Shown here: in pieces, positions 1 to 8,292 of the stretch
Layout: every line of letters begins with the position of its first letter
Numbering within the stretch: the first letter of the stretch is position 1
Origin: Flavobacterium bernardetii
GTDB taxonomy: Bacteria; Bacteroidota; Bacteroidia; Flavobacteriales; Flavobacteriaceae
Assembly: GCF_011305415.1 (NCBI RefSeq)
Contig: NZ_JAANOQ010000002.1
Coordinates: 243,186-307,185, forward strand
Reading direction: 5' to 3'
DNA: 64,000 nt
Position numbers and translations under genes: made by a program
The notes under the pieces: model-generated
What the model was told of the DNA's origin: nothing
What the model saw: the letters and a program-made list of their open reading frames with translations, nothing else
Database searches by the model: none

Positions 1-363
1 GTGCTCTGTTGCATTATCATCTTGAATCGTTTCCGTAACAATACAAATTGCTTTTTTTAGTTTTTCTAATTTGTTTTCAATGTTGGCTGTAGAAAAAACC
101 AAACGATATTCCATCCAAGCCCAATACCATGAAGATAAATATACTAAAAGTTTGTGTTTGTTTTCAAAATATCTATAAATAGAACTTTCATTAGACCCGA
201 TTTTTTCTCCTAACTTTTTAAAAGTGAATTCTTCGAAACCAATTTCATCAATTAATAAAATACTATTTTGAATGATTCTTTTACCTAAAGTTGAGGTTTC
301 TGGATCCTTAACATATGTTTTTGGGTTAACTTGAATTTTAATATTTGTTATTAGATTTTCCAT
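1..363 (-). CDS. TetR/AcrR family transcriptional regulator (C-terminal part outside window)
   Basis: The reverse strand reads from an ATG at 363 to the left edge without a stop, giving 121 residues. Residues about 45-75 (FTFKKLGEKIGSNESSIYRY, then FENK.KLL) are a typical TetR helix-turn-helix, in which the SSIYRYF helix contacts DNA. The ligand-binding half is cut off, so the inducer and targets cannot be inferred. The gene is transcribed leftward, away from gldC; its promoter must lie between 364 and about 440. The family call is secure from the HTH; the function is unknown. Confidence 0.8.
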   Translation of the reverse strand, partial: MENLITNIKIQVNPKTYVKDPETSTLGKRIIQNSILLIDEIGFEEFTFKKLGEKIGSNESSIYRYFENKHKLLVYLSSWYWAWMEYRLVFSTANIENKLEKLKKAICIVTETIQDDNATEH

Positions 364-444
364 ATGTGATAATTTATATCGCAAATATAATAGTAATACT
401 ATCAAAAGTTAATAGTTTAACTTTTATTTAATATTTGTTCATAA

Positions 445-472
445 AAAAAGCCATCAATTACGATGGCTTTTT
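445..472 (-). terminator. Rho-independent terminator after gldC
   Basis: Stem AAAAAGCCATC (445-455) and GATGGCTTTTT (462-472) with a 6-nt loop, 20 bp past the gldC stop on the minus strand. The A/T tracts on both sides give a U-run in either direction. Confidence 0.8.
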
Positions 473-491
473 ATAAATTTTTTATAAAGAT

Positions 492-824
492 TTATTCTTT
501 CTTTAATTCTAATTTTTCGGCAAAATAATCACAGAAATCTGTCATTGCTCCAGCCATTTTTTCATCGCCTGTAGCGCGTTGGAACGTGTCTGTCATCGCT
601 ACTAATGTTTGGTGAAAAAAGATTTTCATTTCATCCACTGGCATGTCTTTTGTCCATAAGTCAATACGAAGCGTTTCTTTCGCTTTCGCATCCCAAATAG
701 ATAATAAAACGGTTTTTGCTTCTTCATTATTTACACCACCATCTTGTGCAGACCAAGTTAATTTTTCTGGCACATTATTTTGATCTAATTCGATATTTAC
801 TTTAATTTCAGATGTTTTGCTCAT
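492..824 (-). CDS. gldC: Gliding motility protein GldC
   Basis: A 110-residue protein whose start (MSKTSEIKVNIELDQNNVPE) and whole length match GldC of gliding Bacteroidota. It has no signal peptide, membrane segment or Cys-rich motif, consistent with a soluble accessory component. In Flavobacterium johnsoniae GldC improves gliding but is not strictly essential (family knowledge). It lies downstream of gldB on the same strand, as in other flavobacteria; a 149-bp gap containing a heptamer array separates them. A terminator follows the stop. The call rests on sequence similarity remembered from the family plus synteny with gldB. Confidence 0.9.
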   Translation of the reverse strand: MSKTSEIKVNIELDQNNVPEKLTWSAQDGGVNNEEAKTVLLSIWDAKAKETLRIDLWTKDMPVDEMKIFFHQTLVAMTDTFQRATGDEKMAGAMTDFCDYFAEKLELKKE

Positions 825-921
825 ACTTATAAATATGTTACTCCGCTGGAGTAAATTACAGGTTAGTTTTTTGTTTTGTATTTTCTAGATGAATTACTTT
901 TTTTAATTTTTTTATTATTTC

Positions 922-970
922 AAATCGTACATCCCAAATCGTAAGTCGTAAATTGTAAGTCGTAAATCGA
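922..970. repeat. Heptamer tandem array between gldB and gldC (7 units)
   Basis: Seven consecutive 7-bp units with consensus AARTCGT (third unit AAATCGT, fourth AAGTCGT), the second unit diverged. The array ends 3 bp before the end of gldB. It lies in the transcribed spacer between two genes of the same operon. Confidence 0.85.
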
Positions 971-973
971 ATA

Positions 974-1933
974 CTACTTCTTAGGTTTATATCCAGATTT
1001 ATTAAATATAACTGTTGGTTCTGTTTTTAGAAGTTGTTCTAAAGTTACATCGTTATTTTCCATGTAGCTTTTTACAATTTGCCAACCCAACCATTGTCCA
1101 ACTCTACCAGGTGATTCTTTATCAATATCTAAGTAAAATTTAGTAAACGGCCCGTCTTCAATAAATCGTTGGTAATTTTTGATGTTATTATCGTATAATA
1201 ATTTCTCATTTACTAAATAACTCCACATTTGAGATTCATTTTCGATACAGAATTTTTCTTGCATTTCTGTATATCCTATTTTCTGATAATTAGGAGTTTC
1301 GGGAATCAATACGTCTTTTAAATAGTGTAATTTCCCAAAATAAATCATTTCACTAATTAATGTTTTATCTTGTGATGGTACAATTTTTCTAAAGGCAAAA
1401 TTCGTTACTAAATCGGGTAACATTTGATGTGTTTCTAAATTTGCTTTTTGATATTCTGCAAAAGGCTCATAAAATTTATGATTTTTTCCTAAATAAGTAT
1501 CTAAAGAAATTAAAATTAAATCGTTCGTGTAAAACGCTTTTTTGTCAATTAAAACTTCATTAACAAGTGTAATTACTCTTGGGTTTTTTTCTTCAGGAAA
1601 ATAATGTTTGATACGTGAAACCATCATTTCTAATCCTTCTTCAAATTTCTTATTATCTGGAAACTGTTTTTCAACTTCGGTATTTAATTCTTTAAAAATT
1701 GGGTCGCTTATTTTCGCATACCAAATAGAATCAGGGAATTGTGTAGGAAATAAAAAAGGATATTGGTTTTTTAAATCGGGTAACGTTTTTGGTGTAGCTG
1801 CTGCATATAATTTGTCAAAACGTTCTATATTTAAATCTACTGATTTTTTGACGTCTACCATTTCAACTGCATCATTTTTTTTGCATTGAAGGAAGAAACA
1901 TCCTGAAATTAGTAAAAAGATTAATTTTTTCAT
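974..1933 (-). CDS. gldB: Gliding motility lipoprotein GldB
   Basis: A 319-residue protein beginning with a lipoprotein signal; the lipobox FLQC places the lipidated cysteine at residue 17. The rest is a soluble helical domain typical of GldB, an envelope lipoprotein required for gliding in F. johnsoniae and conserved in non-gliding relatives (family knowledge). The motif region FDKLYAAATPKTLPDLKNQY near the N-terminus is characteristic. It is divergent from nadE (79 bp apart) and upstream of gldC, the usual flavobacterial neighbourhood. No truncation is seen. Confidence 0.92.
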   Translation of the reverse strand: MKKLIFLLISGCFFLQCKKNDAVEMVDVKKSVDLNIERFDKLYAAATPKTLPDLKNQYPFLFPTQFPDSIWYAKISDPIFKELNTEVEKQFPDNKKFEEGLEMMVSRIKHYFPEEKNPRVITLVNEVLIDKKAFYTNDLILISLDTYLGKNHKFYEPFAEYQKANLETHQMLPDLVTNFAFRKIVPSQDKTLISEMIYFGKLHYLKDVLIPETPNYQKIGYTEMQEKFCIENESQMWSYLVNEKLLYDNNIKNYQRFIEDGPFTKFYLDIDKESPGRVGQWLGWQIVKSYMENNDVTLEQLLKTEPTVIFNKSGYKPKK

Positions 1934-2012
1934 CGTTTGAAATTTACTATTTTTATCAAAAATTATTGAACTGCAAATATATAATTATATAGCTAAATTA
2001 TTTATTAAAATT

Positions 2013-2825
2013 ATGTCAAATAAAACAACGTTAAATTTAGAAGGAATTCACGGTCATATTGTCAATTGGTTGAAAACTTATGCAGAGAATTCTGGTGTAA
2101 AAGGTTTTGTAATTGGAATTTCTGGAGGAATTGATAGCGCATTAACTTCAACATTGTGTGCCCAAACAGGTTTTCCAGTTTTATGTGTGGAAATGCCAAT
2201 TCATCAAGCGGAAAGTCATGTCAATAGAGCAAATGAACATATTGACCAATTGAAAAAACGTTTTCCAAATGTTTTTAACGACAGAGTAGATTTAACGCCA
2301 AGTTTTGAAACGTTTAAAAATAGCGTGTCAACTTGTGAAAATGAAAAAGCTTTAAATTTGACTTTGGCAAACACTAGAGCACGTTTAAGAATGACAACTT
2401 TATATTATTTAGCAGGAATTCACGGTTTTTTAGTTGCTGGAACAGGTAATAAAGTAGAAGATTTTGGCGTTGGATTTTATACGAAATATGGTGATGGTGG
2501 AGTAGACGTGAGTCCAATTGCCGATTTAATGAAAAGTGAAGTGCGTCAACTTGCCAAATTTGTAAATGTGCCTGAAAGTATTTTAATAGCTAAGCCAACT
2601 GATGGTTTATTTGGTGATGATAGAAGTGATGAAGACCAATTAGGTGCAAGTTATGACGAATTAGAATGGGCTATGTTAGAAATGGAGAAGGGAAATATTC
2701 AAGAAAATTTTGAGGGAAGAAAAGCGGAAGTTTTCAGAATTTATAAGAGGTTAAACAGCATCAATCAGCATAAAATGCAGCCCATTCCGGTCTGTGAAAT
2801 TCCGAAAGAATTTATAATCAGATAA
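2013..2825 (+). CDS. nadE: NAD(+) synthetase, short ammonia-type form
   Basis: Makes NAD+ from nicotinate adenine dinucleotide, ATP and a nitrogen donor, the last step of NAD synthesis in the cytosol. At 270 residues it is the short form without an N-terminal glutaminase (nitrilase) domain, so ammonia is the expected donor. The N-type ATP pyrophosphatase loop SGGIDS is at residues 37-42, and the conserved GTGNKVEDFGVGFYTKYGDG segment follows in the middle. The ATG start sits at the end of an AT-rich divergent region shared with gldB. Next to gldB in other flavobacteria as well. Confidence 0.95.
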   Translation: MSNKTTLNLEGIHGHIVNWLKTYAENSGVKGFVIGISGGIDSALTSTLCAQTGFPVLCVEMPIHQAESHVNRANEHIDQLKKRFPNVFNDRVDLTPSFETFKNSVSTCENEKALNLTLANTRARLRMTTLYYLAGIHGFLVAGTGNKVEDFGVGFYTKYGDGGVDVSPIADLMKSEVRQLAKFVNVPESILIAKPTDGLFGDDRSDEDQLGASYDELEWAMLEMEKGNIQENFEGRKAEVFRIYKRLNSINQHKMQPIPVCEIPKEFIIR

Positions 2826-2900
2826 ATACCACGTTTTTTGATTTTTTTTTGTTAATTTTGTGTAATAAAATTATTGCTAACATTTAAAAAACAGAATGGT

Positions 2901-3530
2901 ATGATTACACTTTGTTTAGCAGATAATTCTCCAGTTGTTCACTTGGGAATTCAAACGTATTTTAAGAATAGTACTACGATAAAAATTGCAGAAGTAGTTT
3001 CGAGTTTTGATGAATTACAATCAGCAATCTCTTCTTCTTCAGTTGATTGTGTTGTTTTAGATGCCGAATTAAATGGTTTAAATAGTATTTTGAAAATTAA
3101 GAAATTATTACAGGAAAATCCAAAATTAAATGTAATTTTTTTCACCAATGTTTCAGATACTTTGTATGCGCCGCCAGCTATAAAATCTGGTGTAAAAGGA
3201 TATGTTTCAAAAACTATTGAATTAAGTGAGCTAGAAAACGCGATCATTAACGTAAATAATGGGGAATTAGTTTTCAGTTCTGAAGTTAAAAAGGCTATTG
3301 AAATTTTAAATAAAACGAAGAAATCTGACCGTTTATTTAAAAAATTATCTACAAGAGAAATTGAGGTATTGCGCTATTTTAGTGAAGGAAGAAAAAACAA
3401 AGAAGTTGCTAAGATTTTAGGTTTAGACGAAAAAACCATCAGTACGTATAAATTACGTTTGCTTCAAAAATTGAGCGTTACAAATTTGTTGGATTTAATC
3501 AACAAGGCGAAACAATTGGAGATTATCTAG
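2901..3530 (+). CDS. NarL/FixJ-type response regulator
   Basis: A receiver domain (residues 1-120) with Asp54 in VVLDAEL as likely phospho-acceptor, followed by a LuxR-type HTH (about 140-200, LSTREIEVLRYFSEGRKNKE). I chose ATG 2901 (209 aa, MITLCLADNSPVV) rather than the in-frame TTG at 2874, because receiver domains of this type begin directly with the first beta strand. A TAATTTTG box at 2853-2860 matches the -7 consensus of Bacteroidota promoters and would give a 5' leader of about 35 nt. No histidine kinase is adjacent, so the partner is unknown. The acidic pocket is reduced to a single Asp at position 8, so phosphorylation could be weak or absent. Confidence 0.88.
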   Translation: MITLCLADNSPVVHLGIQTYFKNSTTIKIAEVVSSFDELQSAISSSSVDCVVLDAELNGLNSILKIKKLLQENPKLNVIFFTNVSDTLYAPPAIKSGVKGYVSKTIELSELENAIINVNNGELVFSSEVKKAIEILNKTKKSDRLFKKLSTREIEVLRYFSEGRKNKEVAKILGLDEKTISTYKLRLLQKLSVTNLLDLINKAKQLEII

Positions 3531-3543
3531 AGAATTACTTTAT

Positions 3544-3581
3544 AGTCACGAATTTTAAATTTTTTTTTAAAATTCGTGACT
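3544..3581. terminator. Bidirectional terminator between convergent genes
   Basis: A perfect 16-bp inverted repeat, AGTCACGAATTTTAAA (3544-3559) and its complement (3566-3581), with a T-only loop and T-run after it. It lies in the 58-bp gap between the response regulator and dnaG, which are convergent. Confidence 0.85.
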
Positions 3582-3588
3582 TATTTTT

Positions 3589-5568
3589 TTAAAACCGAAC
3601 CATAACTCGACCTAAGTTCTTTGCAATAACTGTTGTTAAAGATAAATAGTCTTTTATAGTAGTTAAAATTTCGGTGTTATCAACTGTTACATCAGCGGTT
3701 ATGTTGTTTTTATTCTCTTCAATGACTTTGTTTAATAAATACCATCGGTAAGATAAAATGGTTTCAGTTACACTTTGTGCTAAATTGATGTTTTTTTTCT
3801 CTACTACGATTTTTCTATTTTCCCATTTGTGCAAAATATCGCGTTCTTCTAACATTAAAATAGAAGTGATTTTGTTTGCAATTTCAGGTGAAGTTTGAGA
3901 AATATATTTATCAATTTCAAATTCCAAATTCTGATTGTAGTAGTTTATGATATCTGTATAAATCGTTTTGAAAATCGGATTTGATAATTCAATTTCATCT
4001 TCTTGAAGTGCCAAATATATTTTTTCGTAAACTTTATAAGCGTTAGTTTCTTTAACATCTACTAAATTCCCGGTTTCATCTTCTGCTAAGAAAGTCTCAG
4101 TAAAATCTTCTGTTTCCGAACCGTTTACTAATAAGATTTCAATTATTTTTTGTTCTAATTCATATAAAATGTCAATTTTTGCAGGTTGCAAATTCTCATT
4201 GTTTTTATGAACTTCAAATGCTTTTTTCTCTTCTGTGAATTTTTTATTCGCATCAGAAACATCCTTTTTTTCTATTTGTGCTAGAGTACTACGAATTACT
4301 TCTTCCGTAATATCCATGATACGTGAACATTCCTTAATGTAAATTTCACGTTTAATGAAATCTGAAATTTTAGAAATACTGTTCACCATATCTCTAATTA
4401 ATTCGGCTTTTTTTATCGGATCGTTGTTGGCTTCTTTGACTAATAAATCGGCTTTAAACTGAATAAAATCTTTGGAATTTTCGTCTAAATATTGTTTTAA
4501 AACTTCGTACGAATTGTTCTTAGCAAAACTATCTGGATCTTCTCCATCAGGAAAACTACAAACTTTTACGTTCATTCCTGCTTCCAGAATTAAATCGATA
4601 CCTCTGATAGAAGCGCGTAAACCCGCTGCATCACCATCAAAAAGAACTGTAATATTGTTGGTTAAACGATGCACTAAACGAATTTGGTCTGGCGTTAAAG
4701 CCGTTCCAGAAGAAGCCACCACGTTTTCAATGCCACTTTGATTGAACTGAATCACATCGGTGTAACCTTCTACCAAATAACAATTGTCATGTTTGGCAAT
4801 AGATTGCTTTGCCTGAAAAATTCCGTATAAAACTTTACTTTTATGATAGATTTCGCTTTCTGGCGAGTTTAGATATTTGGCTGCTTTTTTATCGTTGGTT
4901 AAAATTCTTCCACCAAAACCTAAAACTCTACCGCTCATACTTTGAATAGGAAACATCACACGACCTTTAAATCGGTCAAATGTTTTACCGTCTTCTTGTT
5001 TTACAATAGTTAATCCGGTTTTTTTTAGATATTCTAATTTGTAGGCTTTTCCTAAGGCTTCTTTCGTAAAAGCATCCCAAGAATCTGGAGAATATCCTAA
5101 TTGAAATTTTTCAATCGTATCTTTTGTAAAACCACGTTCTTTAAAATACGATAAACCAATAGCTTGACCTTCATCTGTATTCAGCATCGTTTTATGAAAA
5201 TAATCTCGGGCAAATTCCGAAACCAAATACATGCTTTCTTTTTCGTTGGCTTGTTCTAAATCTTCATTGGTCACGATGGTTTCTTCCACTTCAATTCCGT
5301 ATTTGTTGGCCAAATATTTTATGGCTTCCGGATACGTAAAATGTTCGTGTTCCATTAAGAAAGTAACAGAATTTCCACCTTTTCCCGAGCTGAAATCTTT
5401 CCAAATTTGCTTCACTGGCGAAACCATAAACGACGGCGATTTTTCGTTTACAAACGGCGAAAGTCCTTTCATGTTACTTCCGGAACGTTTGAGTTGTACG
5501 AAATCGCCAATGACTTCCTCTACACGAGCTTGGTCAAATACTTTTTCTATGGTTTCTTTAGATATCAA
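3589..5568 (-). CDS. dnaG: DNA primase DnaG with degenerate zinc motif
   Basis: Synthesises RNA primers at the replication fork. Length 659 aa is normal. The N-terminal zinc-binding domain is recognisable (GLSPFVNEKSPSFMVSP then WKDFSSGKGG, residues 36-64), but all four zinc ligands of the usual C-x2-H...C-x2-C set are replaced: Ser37, Val40, Asp58, Ser61. The catalytic core follows: LVEGYTDVIQF with the toprim Glu, and LFDGDAAG plus PDGEDPDSF with the metal-binding Asp residues. The C-terminal helicase-interacting region is long and divergent. The same zinc-ligand loss is, from memory, common in Flavobacteriaceae DnaG, so this is probably clade-wide and not a defect. Convergent with the response regulator. 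Confidence 0.95.
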   Translation of the reverse strand: MISKETIEKVFDQARVEEVIGDFVQLKRSGSNMKGLSPFVNEKSPSFMVSPVKQIWKDFSSGKGGNSVTFLMEHEHFTYPEAIKYLANKYGIEVEETIVTNEDLEQANEKESMYLVSEFARDYFHKTMLNTDEGQAIGLSYFKERGFTKDTIEKFQLGYSPDSWDAFTKEALGKAYKLEYLKKTGLTIVKQEDGKTFDRFKGRVMFPIQSMSGRVLGFGGRILTNDKKAAKYLNSPESEIYHKSKVLYGIFQAKQSIAKHDNCYLVEGYTDVIQFNQSGIENVVASSGTALTPDQIRLVHRLTNNITVLFDGDAAGLRASIRGIDLILEAGMNVKVCSFPDGEDPDSFAKNNSYEVLKQYLDENSKDFIQFKADLLVKEANNDPIKKAELIRDMVNSISKISDFIKREIYIKECSRIMDITEEVIRSTLAQIEKKDVSDANKKFTEEKKAFEVHKNNENLQPAKIDILYELEQKIIEILLVNGSETEDFTETFLAEDETGNLVDVKETNAYKVYEKIYLALQEDEIELSNPIFKTIYTDIINYYNQNLEFEIDKYISQTSPEIANKITSILMLEERDILHKWENRKIVVEKKNINLAQSVTETILSYRWYLLNKVIEENKNNITADVTVDNTEILTTIKDYLSLTTVIAKNLGRVMVRF

Positions 5569-5618
5569 TTTGGAAATTGGGTTTTAGCTGGTAAAAATAC
5601 AATATTAAAAAACATAAA

Positions 5619-5651
5619 AAAAACCTACAAGAAAATTCCCTATAGGTTTTT
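5619..5651 (-). terminator. Terminator after the barrel-protein gene
   Basis: Stem AAAAACCTA (5619-5627) and TAGGTTTTT (5643-5651), loop 15 nt, located 45 bp past the stop of the outer-membrane protein gene and just upstream of dnaG. Confidence 0.6.
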
Positions 5652-5695
5652 AAAAAAGCGCATTGTATATAACTCAAAAAATGTAATTCTACTTT

Positions 5696-6733
5696 TTAAT
5701 TGATATCAAAACGTAATCCTAATGAAATGTTGTTTTGGTCAATTGGGTTGTTTTTAAACATCGGATTTAAATCGTATTTTAAATATAATGATGTGCTTTT
5801 GTGCCCAATGTAAGCGCTTAATCCGTAAGTGAAATCGTTTACATTGAAATCTCCTTTTTGTTTTTCAGAAATTTTATAATCATTTATTTCGTACGCAATA
5901 AATTGTTTTGAATTGGTGTTTATTCCAACAAATCCTCCAATTCCAAAACGAGCACCTTTGTGAGATTTGAATACTTTCTTATCATCCACTGTTTTTGTTT
6001 TAGAAAAATCAAATTCTAAATGCATTGGTACCACAAAATAAACGTTTTTAAAATAAGTTTTGCGTGCTTTTGTATCAACTCCAGCGTCTACTAAAATGGT
6101 TTGGTTGTCCACATCTGCAAAAACTCTGTTGTCTGTTGCGTGTAACATATTGTACATAAATCCTAAACCATATTTTAAATGTAAAAGATTACTGTTGTTA
6201 GATAAACGTGTGTTCCAAGTAAGACCCCATTCATAAAAAGTAGAACGACCATAACCAAATTGAGAGTTCGCTACTGCGCCATCAGTTACAACATTGTTAA
6301 ATCCTGTAGCAAATACAAACTGACTTGTAGTTCTGTTTTCCGATCTGTTTGGATTATTTTTTTTCGATTTAATATTGATTAAATTCGAAGTTCCATTATC
6401 CGTAGAATCTGTAGGTACTGTTTGTACTTGGTTGGTAATTAGTTCTCTTAAAGCCGTTTCATATTCAGCAGTTCTAGTTTCCATGTTTTTTGCACGTTCT
6501 TCTGCTGCTTTTGTCTTTGCTTTGTCAGCATCTTCTTTAGTGATTTTTCCTAATTCGACTTCTTTATCAATGGCTTCAATTTCTGCTTTTAAAGCTTTTT
6601 TCTCTTCTTCTGCAATGGTTTTAATATTGATTGCAATGTCTTTTGCTTTTTGTTCGAAAGTTTTTTCTTGAGCACTTACAGTATTTACTAAAGTCACTAA
6701 AGCAATACTGATGTATAAAATAATTTTTTGCAT
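5696..6733 (-). CDS. Predicted outer-membrane beta-barrel protein with N-terminal coiled coil
   Basis: Residues 1-22 are a signal peptide ending SAQ. Residues about 25-110 are Lys/Glu-rich and strongly coiled-coil-like. From about residue 135 to the end the sequence alternates aromatic and polar residues (FVFATGFNNVVTD, YGLGFMYNML, FGIGGFVGI) and closes with GLRFDIN, the pattern of a small 8-stranded outer-membrane barrel. No named family is recognised. It is the third gene behind an ECF sigma factor and its membrane partner, so it is probably a regulon member and may take part in envelope-stress sensing; that role is inference. The spacer to the anti-sigma-like gene is 80 bp. Confidence 0.7.
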   Translation of the reverse strand: MQKIILYISIALVTLVNTVSAQEKTFEQKAKDIAINIKTIAEEEKKALKAEIEAIDKEVELGKITKEDADKAKTKAAEERAKNMETRTAEYETALRELITNQVQTVPTDSTDNGTSNLINIKSKKNNPNRSENRTTSQFVFATGFNNVVTDGAVANSQFGYGRSTFYEWGLTWNTRLSNNSNLLHLKYGLGFMYNMLHATDNRVFADVDNQTILVDAGVDTKARKTYFKNVYFVVPMHLEFDFSKTKTVDDKKVFKSHKGARFGIGGFVGINTNSKQFIAYEINDYKISEKQKGDFNVNDFTYGLSAYIGHKSTSLYLKYDLNPMFKNNPIDQNNISLGLRFDIN

Positions 6734-6813
6734 GATTTCTAGGTTTTTTAAATTGTTTTTTTTGTTTTTAGATTTAACTTTTTGTTTTTAATGGTTGCTG
6801 AGGTTCTCGAAGC

Positions 6814-7533
6814 CTAATTATAGTTTCTATTTACGAATGCAGATTTTGCTTGTTTAAATTTAGTTAACGCTTTGTCTTTTAACGATTGATCGAGCTCTGA
6901 TTCAACCGAGTTAAGTAAGTCGTTAGGGTTTACTTTTAAAGTAGATTTGTGCGTAGTTGTATTTCCATCTGGCTTTTTATTACCTTGTACTTCGGCAAGT
7001 AAAGTTTCTGAATTTACGTTGGTATGCGTGTTTTTTTGATTGGTTTGTTCTTGATATTTATTATTGTTTTCGTTTTTGGTAATTGCTTCTTTTAGTTTTT
7101 CAGTTACAGCTAAATAAGAATCAAATTTAGATTTGTATTTCGAATTATCATTTTGTTTAGAAACTTTTTTTGTTGCTGAATTTGTTGCTTTTGGTGTGGC
7201 GATTGCTAATTCATTTTGGGTTTCTGGTAAAATTATAATTTCTGTATCATCACTATTTTCAACTTCATTTGTAGGTGTTTCTTTTGAAATAACTACTTCA
7301 TTTGTTGGTTGTAATGTTTCTGATTTCTGGTTTTGTTGAAAAAAAACGTAACCCATTCCTGTAAACAGTAAGAAAGAAGCAGCAATTTTTAACCAGAAAT
7401 AGTTTTTAGGTTGTTTTTTCTCTTCGGCAACAGTTAGCATAGCGTCTAATCTGTCCCAAGCTTGTGCAGAAGGTTCAATTTCGCGAGAATTGAATTTCTG
7501 TTGTATGTTATTATCGAAATTATTTGGTTCCAT
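6814..7533 (-). CDS. Putative anti-sigma factor, single-pass membrane protein
   Basis: 239 residues: a short N-terminal cytoplasmic part (1-43, with PSAQAWDRLDAML, a motif shared by many Bacteroidota proteins encoded behind ECF sigma genes), one membrane helix at about 45-65, and a low-complexity Asn/Thr/Lys-rich periplasmic part. It overlaps the sigma gene by 14 bp, which indicates translational coupling. Topology and position fit an anti-sigma factor, but no zinc-binding HxxxCxxC motif is present, so it is not the ZAS type. No domain beyond this is recognised. Confidence 0.65.
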   Translation of the reverse strand: MEPNNFDNNIQQKFNSREIEPSAQAWDRLDAMLTVAEEKKQPKNYFWLKIAASFLLFTGMGYVFFQQNQKSETLQPTNEVVISKETPTNEVENSDDTEIIILPETQNELAIATPKATNSATKKVSKQNDNSKYKSKFDSYLAVTEKLKEAITKNENNNKYQEQTNQKNTHTNVNSETLLAEVQGNKKPDGNTTTHKSTLKVNPNDLLNSVESELDQSLKDKALTKFKQAKSAFVNRNYN

Positions 7534-8092
7534 TGCTCTTGCTTTTTAATTCTGTAATTTGGGTTTGCAGTATTCTTTTTGCGTGTGACAATTGTGATTT
7601 TGAAGTGCCTTCAGAAATGTTTAATAACTCGGCAATCTCATTATGTTTATAGCCTTCAATGATATATAAATTGAAAACTGTTTTATATCCTTCTGGTAAA
7701 TTATCTATTAATAATTGAATGTCATCTATAGAAAAATCGCCTTCCATTTCGTAATTGTCTTCTTCTTCAGAATAAATTACATCGTCTATGTCTTTATGAT
7801 TAAAACTGTTTTTCTTAACTCTTAAATAATCAATGCATTCATGAATCATTATTCGTCTTATCCAACCTTCAAAACTTCCTTTGTTTTCGAATTTTTTCAA
7901 ATTGGTAAACATTTTCATGAAACCGGTAATCATTACATCTTCCGCATGGTGAATGTCTTTAATATATTGTCGACAAACACTTAACATTTTAGAAGCATAT
8001 TTTGAATACAACTGCTGTTGGGCTTGGCGATTATTTGCTATCGCTTCGCTAATGAGTTGTTGTTCGTTTTTATGTAATGCTATTACTTTCAT
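7520..8092 (-). CDS. ECF-type RNA polymerase sigma factor
   Basis: 190 residues with sigma region 2 (about 20-90: LYSKYASKMLSVCRQYIKD, then HAEDVMITGFMKMFTNL and GWIRRIMIHECIDYLR) and region 4 (about 130-180: LPEGYKTVFNLYIIEGYKHN followed by an EIAELL-type HTH). It directs RNA polymerase to a specific envelope or stress regulon. It is the first gene of a three-gene operon with a membrane partner and a barrel protein. Two AACC-N16-CGTCTA promoters lie 62 and 142 bp upstream, the pattern expected for autoregulation. Confidence 0.92.
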   Translation of the reverse strand: MKVIALHKNEQQLISEAIANNRQAQQQLYSKYASKMLSVCRQYIKDIHHAEDVMITGFMKMFTNLKKFENKGSFEGWIRRIMIHECIDYLRVKKNSFNHKDIDDVIYSEEEDNYEMEGDFSIDDIQLLIDNLPEGYKTVFNLYIIEGYKHNEIAELLNISEGTSKSQLSHAKRILQTQITELKSKSNGTK

Positions 8093-8153
8093 ATTTTAAT
8101 GTCAATGACAATTTCAATGTCAAAAAATCAAGTTTTATATGTTTCTATTAGTA

Positions 8154-8179
8154 TAGACGATTCTTGTTTTTAAATGGTT
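8154..8179 (-). promoter_or_regulatory. Proximal ECF-type promoter of the sigma operon
   Basis: On the minus strand AACC (8179-8176) is followed by 16 nt and CGTCTA (8159-8154). The AAC/CGTC pair with a 16-nt spacer is the classic ECF sigma recognition pattern. The start codon is 62 bp downstream. Confidence 0.7.
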
Positions 8180-8233
8180 GCATTGTTTTTTAAAAAACTT
8201 TCAAAAATCAAATTTTAAATGCTTCTATTATTA

Positions 8234-8259
8234 TAGACGAGAATGGTTTTAAAAAGGTT
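8234..8259 (-). promoter_or_regulatory. Distal ECF-type promoter of the sigma operon
   Basis: Same layout as the proximal site: AACC (8259-8256), 16-nt spacer, CGTCTA (8239-8234). It arose with the 80-bp duplication, and its transcript would read through the proximal promoter. Confidence 0.65.
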
Positions 8260-8292
8260 GTATAAAGTTTTAAAATTTAATCAAAATTAGAA

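Larger units (their letters stand above)
8123..8282. repeat. 80-bp tandem duplication, two imperfect copies
   Basis: Copy 1 (8123-8202) and copy 2 (8203-8282) share the same landmarks at exactly 80-bp spacing: a TTCTATTA element, TAGACGA, and GGTTG. Each copy carries one ECF-type promoter on the minus strand. The duplication occupies most of the 200-bp gap between the sigma gene and the polyprenyl synthase gene. Confidence 0.8.

Noticed and set aside
3589-5568. dnaG as a pseudogene because of lost zinc ligands
   Set aside because: Full length, intact toprim core, and the same loss appears common in the family.
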